From Rhodobacteraceae bacterium WD3A24 (GTDB lineage: Bacteria; Pseudomonadota; Alphaproteobacteria; Rhodobacterales; Rhodobacteraceae): 42,528 nt of DNA. Shown piece by piece: positions 25,359 through 34,300 of the stretch. Made by a program: the position numbers and the translations under genes. Within the stretch, counting starts at the first letter, position 1. Every line of letters begins with the position of its first letter. The notes below the pieces were generated by a model, which searched no databases, was not told where the DNA came from, and worked only from the letters and a program-made list of their open reading frames with translations. The stretch lies in the NCBI GenBank assembly GCA_002967695.1, contig PUHN01000030.1:1-42528 (forward strand), read 5' to 3'.

Positions 25359-26359
25359 TTGGCCTGCTCCCTGCCTGTCGCGCGATCATCGCGCGCTTCA
25401 CTGCCCGTGGCGCGGCCCTTGCGCGCCCCATTGAGTAGCGCGGCGGCCACGCCCACCGCAATGGCTTGCGGATGTTTGCCCAGCCCGGGATCGCCGATCG
25501 GGCAGGCGATGCGCGCGATTTGGGCATCCGCATGCCCCAGCGCGCGCAGGCGGCCGCGAAACCGCGCCCGCTTGGTGGCCGAGCCGATGAGCCCCGCCTG
25601 CGCAAACCCCCGGCAGAGCAGCCGGTGGCAAAGCTCCAGGTCGAGCGCGTGCGAATAGGTCACGATCAGATGCTCGGCCGCCGGCGGCGCCCCGGCGACC
25701 AGATCGGCCGGGTCTTGCGCCACGCGCTGCGTGACACCGGTGGGGATGGCCTCGGGGAAACGCGCGGCGGCCGTGTCCACCCAGGTGATCGCGAAATCCG
25801 GCAGTGGCGCGAGCACTTCCACGATCGCGCGGCCCACATGCCCTGCCCCCCAGACCCACAGCATGCGCGCCGGCGCGGCGACGGGCTCGATCAGCCAGCC
25901 ATGCGCCAGCCGCGCCCCATCCGGCGCGCCGCGCCCCTCGCGGGCCGCCGCCCATGCCCGGCGCACCACGAGCGGAGCCTCCCGCGGCGCATCGGCTTCC
26001 ACCGGCCGGGCCACGACCCCGTCACGCTCCGCCCCCTCCAGCGCCGCGAGCCGCGCCGCGTCGACGGGCTCGTGGACCAGTGTCACCGCCCCGCCGCAAC
26101 ACTGGCCCAGCGCCGGGCCAAGCGGCAGCCGCGTCACCCGCGCCCGTGCCGCGCCGCCGGCCAGCAATGCGCGCGCCTCCTGTGCGGCCTGCCACTCCAG
26201 CGCGCCGCCGCCGATCGTGCCCGACTGCCCGCTCGCCCGGACCAGCATCGCCGCGCCTGCCTCGCGCGGGGCCGAGCCGGAATGCCCCGCCACGACCACG
26301 CGGATCACCGCGCCATGCGCCGCCACCGCGGCGCGAAGGGCGGACAGGTCGAGGCTCAT
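25355..26359 (-). CDS. xdhC: Xanthine dehydrogenase accessory protein XdhC
   Basis: XdhC carries the molybdenum cofactor, promotes its sulfuration and inserts it into XdhB. The 334-residue protein has the N-terminal domain with VVAGHSGSAPREAGAAMLVRASGQSGTIGGGALEWQ (about 22-57) and GPALGQCCGGAVTLVHEPV with the CC pair (about 83-101). A Rossmann-like XdhC C-terminal domain follows (WVWGAGHVGRAIVEVLAPLP, then LIGSATKRARFRGRL and CPIGDPGLGKHPQAIAVGVAAALL). The tail after residue 310 is hydrophilic and poorly conserved in appearance. The start at 26359 overlaps xdhB and the stop overlaps the ATPase gene, both by 4 bp. Confidence 0.95.
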   Translation of the reverse strand: MSLDLSALRAAVAAHGAVIRVVVAGHSGSAPREAGAAMLVRASGQSGTIGGGALEWQAAQEARALLAGGAARARVTRLPLGPALGQCCGGAVTLVHEPVDAARLAALEGAERDGVVARPVEADAPREAPLVVRRAWAAAREGRGAPDGARLAHGWLIEPVAAPARMLWVWGAGHVGRAIVEVLAPLPDFAITWVDTAAARFPEAIPTGVTQRVAQDPADLVAGAPPAAEHLIVTYSHALDLELCHRLLCRGFAQAGLIGSATKRARFRGRLRALGHADAQIARIACPIGDPGLGKHPQAIAVGVAAALLNGARKGRATGSEARDDRATGREQAK

Positions 26360-28737
26360 GCGCGCCCCCTTTGACGGCCCACCGCCGCGAGCACCCTCTC
26401 GGGCGTCGCGGGCGCGTCCAGCGCCGGGTAGACGCTGCCGTCGCCGCAGGCGGCCACGGCATCCGACAGCGCCATCAGCGCGGAGATGCCCAGCATCAGC
26501 GGCGGCTCGCCCACCGCCTTCGAGCGGTGGATCGTCGGCTTGAAGTTCTCGCCGTCCCACAAATCCACGTTGAACAGGCGCGGCCGGTCCGAGCAGGCCG
26601 GGATCTTGTAGGTGGACGGCGCATGCGTGCGCAGCCGGCCCGAGCCGTCCCAGACCAGCTCCTCGGTGGTCAGCCACCCGGCGCCCTGGACGAAACCGCC
26701 CTCGATCTGGCCGATATCGATCGCCGGGTTCAGCGAGCGGCCCGCGTCGTGCAGGATATCGGTGCGCAGGATGCGGTACTCGCCGGTCAGAACGTCGATC
26801 ACCACCTCGGTCACCGCCGCGCCATAGGCGAAATAGTAGAAGGGCCGGCCCTCTCCCCTGATGCGATCCCAGGTCAGGTCGGGGGTTCGGTAGTAGCCGG
26901 TCGATGACAGGCTGATGCGCGACGTGTAGGCGCGCGCGATGACATCCTCGAAGGAATAGTCCGCGCCGCCTGCGCGCACGCGGCCCGCCTCAAACACCAC
27001 ATCCGCCGGGTCGCACTGATGCATCTCGGCCAGCATCCCGGCGAGCCGGTCGCGGATCGTGTCGCAGGCCGCGCGCACCGCCATGCCGTTTAGGTCCGAC
27101 CCCGACGAGGCCGCCGTCGCCGAGGTGTTGGGCACCTTGCCGGTATCGGTGGCGGTGATCTTCACCCGCGCCGCCTCCACGCCGAAGGCGTCGGCGGCCA
27201 CCTGCGCGACCTTCTGGAACAGCCCCTGCCCCATCTCGGTCCCGCCGTGGTTCATGTGAATCGAGCCGTCCTGGTAGACATGGACAAGCGCGCCCGCCTG
27301 GTTGAGATGGGTCAGCGTGAACGAGATGCCGAACTTCACCGGCGTCAGTGCGATACCGCGCTTGAGGACCGCGTTGGCCGCGTTCCACTCGGCCACCCGC
27401 GCCCGGCGGCCGGCGTAATCGGCCGTCCGCGCCAGCCGGTCCACCATCTCGTGCAGGATGAAATCCTCCACCTCCATGCCGTAGGGCGTGCGGCGCCGGC
27501 CCGCGCTCACATCCTCCCCGGCCTTCACCTTCGCCGAAATATCCTCGGGGGGGCGCGCCGCAGGCGCGCGGGGGGCGGAAAGCCCCCCTCCCGGCGGCGG
27601 ATCGTAGAAATTCACCCGGCGCACCTCCAGAGGGTCGCGGCCCAGGCGGTAAGCAATCTCGTCCATCACCCGCTCGATCCCGACCATTCCCTGCGGGCCG
27701 CCGAAGCCGCGAAAGGCGGTTGCGCTTTGCGTGTTGGTGCGCAGGCGGTGGTTCTCGATCCGCACGTTCGGCAGGAAATAGGCGTTGTCGGCATGGAGCA
27801 TCGCGCGGTCTGCGACCGGCAGGGACAGATCCTGCGCCCAGCCGCAACGGGCATACTGGACGAAGTCGATGCCCTCGATCCGGCCCTCGGCGTCGACGCC
27901 CGCCCGGTAATGGATGCGGAAGTCGTGACGCTTGCCTGTGATGGTGAAGTCGTCGTCGCGGTCGTAGCGCATGCGGCACGGCCGCCCAGTCGCCGCCGCC
28001 GCGACCGCGCATGCCACCGCCAACGCGTTGCCCTGGCTTTCCTTCCCGCCGAAGCCCCCGCCCATGCGGCGCACCTCGACGCGCACGGAATGCATGGGCA
28101 CGCCCAGCGCATCGGCCACCTTGTGCTGGATCTCGGTCGGATGCTGGGAGGAGGAATGAACGACCATGTCGCCACCCTCCTGCGGCAGGGCGAGGGCGGC
28201 CTGCCCTTCCAGATAGAAATGCTCCTGCCCGCCGATCTCGATCGCGCCCTCGATGCGGTGGGCGGCCCCGCCGATCGCCGCCTCCGGGTCGCCGCGCGCC
28301 CAGATGCGCGGGCCCTCCTCGAACCGGCTGTTCGCCGCGATCGCGTCGTCGATGCTCAGCACCGCGGGACGATCCTCGTAGCGCACACGCCCAAGCCGCG
28401 CCGCCTTGCGGGCGGCCAGATGCCCCTCGGCGGCGACAAGGTAGAGCGGCTGGCCCAAGTAATGCACCGCACCATCGGCCAGCAGCGGCTCGTCATGGGC
28501 CGAGGGGCTGACATCGTTGGCATGCGGCAGGTCGGCGGCGGTCAGGACCGCCACGACGCCGGGCGCGGCGCGCACGGCGGACAGGTCCATCCCGGTGATT
28601 TCGGCATGGGCGCGCTCGGACAGCCCGAAGGCCAGGTTGAGCGTGTTCGCGGGAACCGGAATGTCGTCCACGTAGCGCGCCTGGCCGGTGACGTGCAGCG
28701 CGGCGGCATCGTGGGGCAGCGGCTTTTGCACGCTCAT
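26356..28737 (-). CDS. xdhB: Xanthine dehydrogenase, molybdopterin-binding subunit, with repeat-derived insertion
   Basis: This is the large subunit that oxidises hypoxanthine and xanthine to urate at the molybdenum centre. The 793-residue protein contains the family motifs RRMGGGFGGKESQ (about 223-235), TAFRGFGGPQGM (about 340-351), GGTEMGQGLFQKV (about 498-510), IGQIEGGFVQGAGW and, near the end, KAVGEPPLMLGISALMAL with the catalytic Glu. Between NFYDP and TPYGMEVEDF there is an extra stretch of about 36 residues (about 380-416). Most of it is the translation of a GC-rich palindromic repeat that also occurs in xdhA. The insertion keeps the frame and lies on a loop away from the listed motifs, so activity is probably preserved. 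The gene overlaps xdhA and xdhC by 4 bp each. Confidence 0.95.
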   Translation of the reverse strand: MSVQKPLPHDAAALHVTGQARYVDDIPVPANTLNLAFGLSERAHAEITGMDLSAVRAAPGVVAVLTAADLPHANDVSPSAHDEPLLADGAVHYLGQPLYLVAAEGHLAARKAARLGRVRYEDRPAVLSIDDAIAANSRFEEGPRIWARGDPEAAIGGAAHRIEGAIEIGGQEHFYLEGQAALALPQEGGDMVVHSSSQHPTEIQHKVADALGVPMHSVRVEVRRMGGGFGGKESQGNALAVACAVAAAATGRPCRMRYDRDDDFTITGKRHDFRIHYRAGVDAEGRIEGIDFVQYARCGWAQDLSLPVADRAMLHADNAYFLPNVRIENHRLRTNTQSATAFRGFGGPQGMVGIERVMDEIAYRLGRDPLEVRRVNFYDPPPGGGLSAPRAPAARPPEDISAKVKAGEDVSAGRRRTPYGMEVEDFILHEMVDRLARTADYAGRRARVAEWNAANAVLKRGIALTPVKFGISFTLTHLNQAGALVHVYQDGSIHMNHGGTEMGQGLFQKVAQVAADAFGVEAARVKITATDTGKVPNTSATAASSGSDLNGMAVRAACDTIRDRLAGMLAEMHQCDPADVVFEAGRVRAGGADYSFEDVIARAYTSRISLSSTGYYRTPDLTWDRIRGEGRPFYYFAYGAAVTEVVIDVLTGEYRILRTDILHDAGRSLNPAIDIGQIEGGFVQGAGWLTTEELVWDGSGRLRTHAPSTYKIPACSDRPRLFNVDLWDGENFKPTIHRSKAVGEPPLMLGISALMALSDAVAACGDGSVYPALDAPATPERVLAAVGRQRGRA
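27524..27594 (-). repeat. Palindromic GC repeat (REP-like), copy A, inside xdhB
   Basis: On the minus strand this reads as a ggaggggggct/tccgcccccc arm pair, a second short palindrome (gcgcgcctgcggcgcgc), then cccccccgaggatatttcgg and cgaaggtgaa. The order and ends match copy B in xdhA, which lies in the opposite orientation. It is translated in frame as PPPGGGLSAPRAPAARPPED followed by ISAKVK. Confidence 0.8.
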
Positions 28738-30170
28738 GACGCCACCTCCAGCACCCGTGCGGGGGCGCCCTGCGCCTCAAGGAAATAGCGCAGCATCATG
28801 TTGCGCGCGGCCTCCAGACGATACTCGGCCGAGGCGCGCATGTCGGTCATCGGCGAGAAGTCCTTCGCGAAGGCATCCATTGCGGCCTCGACCGTCTCGC
28901 GCGTCCAGGGCTGCCCCGTCAGCGCCGCCTCAACATGCGGCGCGCGCGCCGGAATCCCTGCCATGCCGCCGAAGGCGATCCGGGCCTCGCGCACCACCCC
29001 GTCGGCCACGGCGACGTTGAAGCAACCGCACACCGCCGAGATGTCCTGATCGAACCGCTTGGACAGCTTGTAGCAGCGCAGCGCGTCGGGCTGGCGGAGG
29101 ATCGTCACGGCCTCCACGAACTCGCCGGGCGCGCGGTCCTGCTTGCCGTAGTCGAGGAAGAAGTCCTCGAGCGGCAGGCTGCGCCGGTTCTCGCCGTGGC
29201 GCAGATGCAGCGTCGCGCCCAGCGCGATCAGCGCCGGCGGCCCGTCCCCGATGGGCGAGCCGTTGGCGATGTTGCCGCCGATGGTCGCCGCGCCGCGCAC
29301 CTGCACCGAGCCGTAGCGGCGGATGAGCTCGGCGAAGTCCGGGTGATGCGGCGCGATGGCCGGGCCGAGCTCGGCCAGCGTGGTCGTCGCGCCGACGTTG
29401 ATCCCGCTGTCGGTGACGGTGACGCCGCGCAGGTCGCCCAGCCCGGCGATGAAGGCCACCGGCGCCAGTTCGCGCAGGGACTTGGTCACCCAGAGCCCGA
29501 CATCGGTGGCCCCGGCGACGAGGGTCGCGTCGGGATGCTCGGCATACCAGCGGGCGAGATCCTCGGCGTCGCGCGGCCGGTAGGCGCCGGAGGGGGGCTG
29601 TCCGCCCCCCGCCTCCGCTGGCGCGGAGGCTCCCCCCGAGGATATTTCCGCGAAGGTGAAATCATGTGCGCGCAGCGCCACGGCATCGGCCGTCATCCAG
29701 TCGGGCGCGGGCTCGTCCGCCGCCGCCTCGGCCGCGCGGATGATCGGGGCGTAGCCGGTGCATCGGCAGAGGTTGCCGGCCAGCCGGTCGTCGAAGTCGG
29801 TCGCACCGTCGAGATGCGCGGCGGCCATGCTGACGATGAAGCCGGGCGTGCAGAACCCGCATTGCGAGCCGTGATGCTCGATCATCGCCTGCTGGACGGG
29901 GTGAAGCCGGCCCTCGGGGCCGCCGATGCCCTCGACCGTGCGCACGGCCTTGCCGTGCAGCTGCGGCAGGAACAGGATGCAGGAATTCAGCGGGTGGCTG
30001 CCATGCGCGTCGGTGACCAGCACCGTGCAGGCGCCGCAGTCCCCCTCGTTGCATCCTTCCTTGGTGCCGGTCAGGCCGCGATCCTCGCGCAGCCAGTCGA
30101 GCAGCGTGGAGGTCGGCTCCACGCCGGTCAGTGCCACGCTCTCTCCGTTGAGAAGAAAGGTGATGTCCAT
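28734..30170 (-). CDS. xdhA: Xanthine dehydrogenase, iron-sulfur and FAD subunit, with repeat-derived insertion
   Basis: The small subunit passes electrons from the molybdenum site through two [2Fe-2S] clusters to FAD and NAD. The 478-residue protein has the first cluster cysteines in KEGCNEGDCGACTV (Cys40, 45, 48) with Cys64, and the second cluster in QCGFCTPG (Cys104, 107) and NLCRCTGY (Cys135, 137). The FAD-binding domain follows (VAGATDVGLWVTK, about 217-229; TIGGNIANGSPIGDGPPALIALGA, about 296-319). The linker between the iron-sulfur and FAD domains (about 174-197) contains a translated copy of the same repeat that interrupts xdhB. It is the first gene of the purine operon; the promoter is expected in the 156 bp upstream. 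Confidence 0.95.
   Translation of the reverse strand: MDITFLLNGESVALTGVEPTSTLLDWLREDRGLTGTKEGCNEGDCGACTVLVTDAHGSHPLNSCILFLPQLHGKAVRTVEGIGGPEGRLHPVQQAMIEHHGSQCGFCTPGFIVSMAAAHLDGATDFDDRLAGNLCRCTGYAPIIRAAEAAADEPAPDWMTADAVALRAHDFTFAEISSGGASAPAEAGGGQPPSGAYRPRDAEDLARWYAEHPDATLVAGATDVGLWVTKSLRELAPVAFIAGLGDLRGVTVTDSGINVGATTTLAELGPAIAPHHPDFAELIRRYGSVQVRGAATIGGNIANGSPIGDGPPALIALGATLHLRHGENRRSLPLEDFFLDYGKQDRAPGEFVEAVTILRQPDALRCYKLSKRFDQDISAVCGCFNVAVADGVVREARIAFGGMAGIPARAPHVEAALTGQPWTRETVEAAMDAFAKDFSPMTDMRASAEYRLEAARNMMLRYFLEAQGAPARVLEVAS
29587..29660 (+). repeat. Palindromic GC repeat (REP-like), copy B, inside xdhA
   Basis: On the plus strand this reads ccggaggggggctgtccgcc, then a tcc-gctggc-gga type palindrome, then ctccccccgaggatatttcc and gcgaaggtgaa. 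The first arm and the cgaggatattt-cgcgaaggtgaa end agree with copy A almost base for base; the central palindrome differs. In the minus-strand gene it is translated as FTFAEISSGGASAPAEAGGG and onward. Confidence 0.8.
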
Positions 30171-30326
30171 GTTGATGAACCCGCCGCCTTACCCGGTCGT
30201 CTGCCCCTGATGCGCGCCGTCGATGCGGCGTAGAGAGCGCGCGGGCTTGATGCTTATGTGAGGCTAGGCTTTGGAAATCGATGTTGGCAAGTGAAAATTG
30301 CCTGCGGTTCCGGTTTCCCGGGGCGT

Positions 30327-31307
30327 TCACCGCGTCGTCTGCCCGAAAGCCGCCGCGATATCGAGCGGAAGCGCCGCGTCGGCGATCAGGGCGTGCAGCA
30401 CCGACTCGATCCGGGTCGGATCGGCGGTGGGGTCCGGCATGGGCAAGGGGGGCTCGGCCGGGTCACGGATGGAAAGGCGCAGACAGCTGCCCTCGATCAC
30501 CGCGCGCAACTCGCGACGTGGTCCCGCCCTCCATGTGCCCGTATCTTCCGGCTCGAGGCGCCGGCGGAGGTCGCCGACCCGCTCCAGAAAAGCCTCCGGG
30601 AGCCATTCGGCAGCAGCCTGCGGCGCATCGGCGGCCACGTCCGGCGCTGCCGCCGGTGTGACGGTGACAGGCGCGAAGCCGTCCGCGCGGCGCCACGCGT
30701 CGTCGCCGCCGATACGGATCGTCGCCGGCGCCGGCGCGGGCAGTTCGGCCTGCAAAAGCAGGCCGTTCCAGTCCGCGGCGGTCTCGTTGCCGCGATTGGC
30801 GAAATTGGCGCGCAGCATCGTCACCTCCGCCCCGCCGGTATGCAGCGTCAGCGCATCCTCAAAGCGCCCCAGGTTCGCCCGGGTGATCAGGCCGCGGCGG
30901 TGGAAGGGGGCGGGTTCCGGCGGATTCGGCGCCTCGCGCGCGTAGCTCAGCCCCAGCTGTTCGGCCACGATCGGCATGAGGCGCCGCCGGGTGGCGTCGT
31001 CGAGGCCGATCGCCGGGCGGCCCCATGTGACGAGCAGCAGGGGAAAGGATACCAGGAAAACGATCCAGGCTCCGATGATGAGGAGCGGCGCCCAGAGCCC
31101 GGAAACCTGCGAGAACGCCCCCATGACGGCGGCGGCGCAAATCCCCGCCGCCACCAGCGCCAGCCCCCCGAACACGCGCATGCGGCGGCGGCGCTGCGCC
31201 AAGAGCTGGCGATGGTGCGCGGCGAGCGCATCCAGCGCGGGACGCACGCGCTGTTCGTGGATACGAGCAAAACCGCGCTCGTGCGGGGTGCGTTCGGTGA
31301 AGCTCAT
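30327..31307 (-). CDS. DUF3137-like membrane protein
   Basis: The 326-residue protein has a cytoplasmic N-terminal segment (HERGFARIHEQRVRPALDALAAHHRQLLAQRRRRMR), two adjacent membrane helices (about 45-66 and 70-94) and a large soluble domain. The soluble domain runs from VAEQLGLSYA through FEDALTLHTGGAEVTMLRANFANRG to a proline/alanine-rich spacer and a final helical region. The architecture resembles DUF3137 proteins, which have no known function; this is a tentative family call. It ends 156 bp upstream of xdhA and lies divergent from dnaE with 83 bp between starts. Confidence 0.7.
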   Translation of the reverse strand: MSFTERTPHERGFARIHEQRVRPALDALAAHHRQLLAQRRRRMRVFGGLALVAAGICAAAVMGAFSQVSGLWAPLLIIGAWIVFLVSFPLLLVTWGRPAIGLDDATRRRLMPIVAEQLGLSYAREAPNPPEPAPFHRRGLITRANLGRFEDALTLHTGGAEVTMLRANFANRGNETAADWNGLLLQAELPAPAPATIRIGGDDAWRRADGFAPVTVTPAAAPDVAADAPQAAAEWLPEAFLERVGDLRRRLEPEDTGTWRAGPRRELRAVIEGSCLRLSIRDPAEPPLPMPDPTADPTRIESVLHALIADAALPLDIAAAFGQTTR

Positions 31308-31390
31308 GAGCGCAGACTGCCTGCAACGGGGCGCGGCGTAAAGCGGCGTCGCCCCTTCCGCTGCGCGTGCGGCTCGCCTAGGCTGGCGCC

Positions 31391-34300
31391 ATGACCGATG
31401 CGCCCCGATTCATCCATCTGCGCCTGCATACCGAGTACTCGCTTCTGGAGGGAGCCGTGCCCGTCAAGGAACTGGCCGGGCGCTGCGCGGCGCAGGGCAT
31501 GCCCGCGGTGGCGGTGACCGATACCAACAACATGTTTGCCGCACTCGAATTCTCCGTGCTCGCGGCGGGCGCGGGGGTGCAGCCCATCATGGGGTGTCAG
31601 CTCGACCTCGCCGAGCCGCCCAGCCGGCCCGGCGAGAAGATGCGCGCCCCTGCGCCAGTGGTTCTGCTGGCGCAAAGCGAGGCCGGCTACCGCAACCTGA
31701 TGAAGCTCAACTCCTGCTTCTATCTGCGCGGCGACGGGCAGGCGGGCCATGTCACGCCCGAAGAGATCGAGGCCCATGCCAAGGGGCTGATCTGCCTGAC
31801 CGGCGGGCCCGACGGAGCGGTGGGCCAACTCGTGCGGGCCGGGCAACAACCGGCTGCCGAGGCGCTGATGCGCCGGCTGGCGGCGGCCTTTCCGAACCGG
31901 CTCTATGTCGAGTTGCAGCGCCATCCCGGCGAGGGTGGCGCGGTGCCCGAGGCCGAGCGGGCGACCGAACGCGCCTTTGTCGAGATGGCCTATGCAATGG
32001 CGTTGCCGCTGGTTGCCACCAACGATGTCCACTTTCCCGAGGCCGGGATGTACGAGGCCCATGACGCCATGCTGTGCATCGCCGAGGGGGCCTATGTGGA
32101 TCAGAACCAGGCGCGCCGGCAGCTGACACCGCAACACCATTTCAAGACGGCCGAGGAGATGTGCGCGCTTTTCGCCGACCTGCCCGAGGCCGTCGAGAAT
32201 ACCGTCGAGGTCGCGCGGCGCTGCGCCTTCAAGGCCGAGAAGCGCGACCCGATCCTGCCGCGCTTCGCCGATGACGAGGTGGAGGAACTGCGCCGCCAGT
32301 CCCGCGCGGGTCTGGCCGAGCGGCTGCGCGTCAACCCGCCCGCGGCGTCGGCCGAGGATTACGAGGCCCGCCTCGACTACGAGCTGGACGTCATCGAGGG
32401 GATGGGCTTTCCCGGCTATTTCCTGATCGTGGCCGATTTCATCAAATGGGCCAAGGCACGCGACATCCCCGTGGGCCCCGGGCGTGGCTCGGGCGCGGGC
32501 AGCCTTGTGGCATGGGCGCTGACGATCACCGATCTGGACCCGCTGCGCTACAACCTGCTGTTCGAGCGGTTCCTCAACCCCGAACGCGTCTCGATGCCCG
32601 ACTTCGACATCGACTTCTGCATGGACCGCCGCGAGGAGGTGATCGACTACGTCCAGCAGAAATACGGCCGCGACAAGGTCGCGCAGATCATCACCTTCGG
32701 CGCGCTTCTATCGAAGGCGGCGGTGCGCGACGTGGGCCGGGTGCTGCAGTTGCCCTACGGGCAGGTGGACAAGCTTTCCAAGATGATCCCGGTCGAGGGC
32801 GTCAAGCCGGTGAGCATCGAGAAGGCGCTGGCCGACGAACCCCGCCTGCGCGAGGCAGCCCGCGCCGAGGAGGTCGTGGACCGGCTGCTGACCTATGCCC
32901 GCCAGATCGAGGGGCTGCTGCGCAACGCCTCCACCCATGCCGCGGGCGTGGTGATCGGCGACCGGCCGCTGGACGAGCTGGTGCCGCTCTACCAGGACCC
33001 GCGCTCGGACATGCCGGCGACGCAGTTCAACATGAAGTGGGTCGAGCAGGCCGGGCTGGTGAAGTTCGACTTCCTCGGCCTCAAGACGCTCACGGTGATC
33101 CAGAACGCGGTCGATCTGCTCAAGCTGCGCGGGGTCGATGTCGACCCGTCGATGATCCCGCTCGACGACGCGAAGACCTACGAGCTCTACGCCTCCGCCC
33201 GCACGGTGGCGGTGTTCCAGGTGGAAAGCTCGGGCATGATGGACGCGCTGCGGCGCATGAAGCCCACCTGCATCGAGGACATCGTGGCGCTGGTCGCGCT
33301 CTATCGCCCCGGCCCGATGGAAAACATTCCCAAGTATTGCGAGGTCAAGAACGGGCTGAGCCAGCGCGACCATATCCACCCGCTGATCGACCACATCCTC
33401 GACGAGACGCAGGGCATCATCGTCTACCAGGAACAGGTGATGCAGATCGCGCAGGAAATGGCCGGCTACAGCCTCGGCGGCGCCGACCTTCTGCGCCGGG
33501 CGATGGGCAAGAAGATTCAGGCCGCCATGGACGCCGAGCGTCCCAAGTTCATCGAGGGCGCGAAGGCCAACGGCGTGGAAGAGGCGAAGGCCGTCGAGGT
33601 CTGGAACCTGCTGGACAAGTTCGCCAATTACGGCTTCAACAAGTCGCACGCGGCCGCCTACGGGGTGGTCAGCTATCAGACCGCATGGCTGAAGGCGAAC
33701 CATCCGGTCGAGTTCATGGCCGCGGTGATGAACTGCGATATTCACCTGACCGACAAGCTCAACGTCTACAAGCGCGAGGTCGACCGGCTGGGGATCGAGG
33801 TGATCCCGCCCTGCGTCAACCGCTCGGAGGCGACGTTCACGGTCTCCGAAGGCCGGCTCGTATACGCCCTTGGCGCACTCAAGAACGTGGGCGTCGAAGC
33901 GATGCGCCTGATCGTCGATGCGCGCGATGGCAAGGCGTTCGCCACGCTCTACGACTTCGCCCGGCGGGCCGATCTGAAGAAGCTTGGCAAGCGACAGCTC
34001 GAGATGATGGCGCGCGCGGGCGCCTTCGACCAGCTCGACCCGAACCGCCGGCGGGTCATGGACGCGATCGACGCGCTGATGGCCTATTCCACGGCGATAT
34101 TCGACGCGCGCGCCTCGGACCAGGTCTCGCTTTTCGGCGAGGCGGGCGAGGACATTCCCGAGCCGCCCCTGCCGGCAGGCGACGACTGGCAGCCCAGCGA
34201 ACGCCTCGCGGGCGAGCACATGGCGATCGGCTTCTACCTGTCGGGCCACCCGCTGGACGACTACGCCGGCCCGCTCAGGCGCAAGGAGATCGAGACGCTG

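Noticed and set aside
25384-25440. Hydrophilic C-terminal tail of XdhC as a possible third copy of the palindromic repeat
   Set aside because: The DNA lacks the gaggatattt end and the ggaggggggct arms seen in the two xdhA/xdhB copies.
19468-25658. Very long plus-strand open frames (about 1000 codons each) opposite the oxidoreductase, transporter and ABC genes
   Set aside because: They lie antisense to well-recognised genes, have low-complexity Arg/Gly/His/Asp-rich translations, and are expected from high GC and third-position bias.
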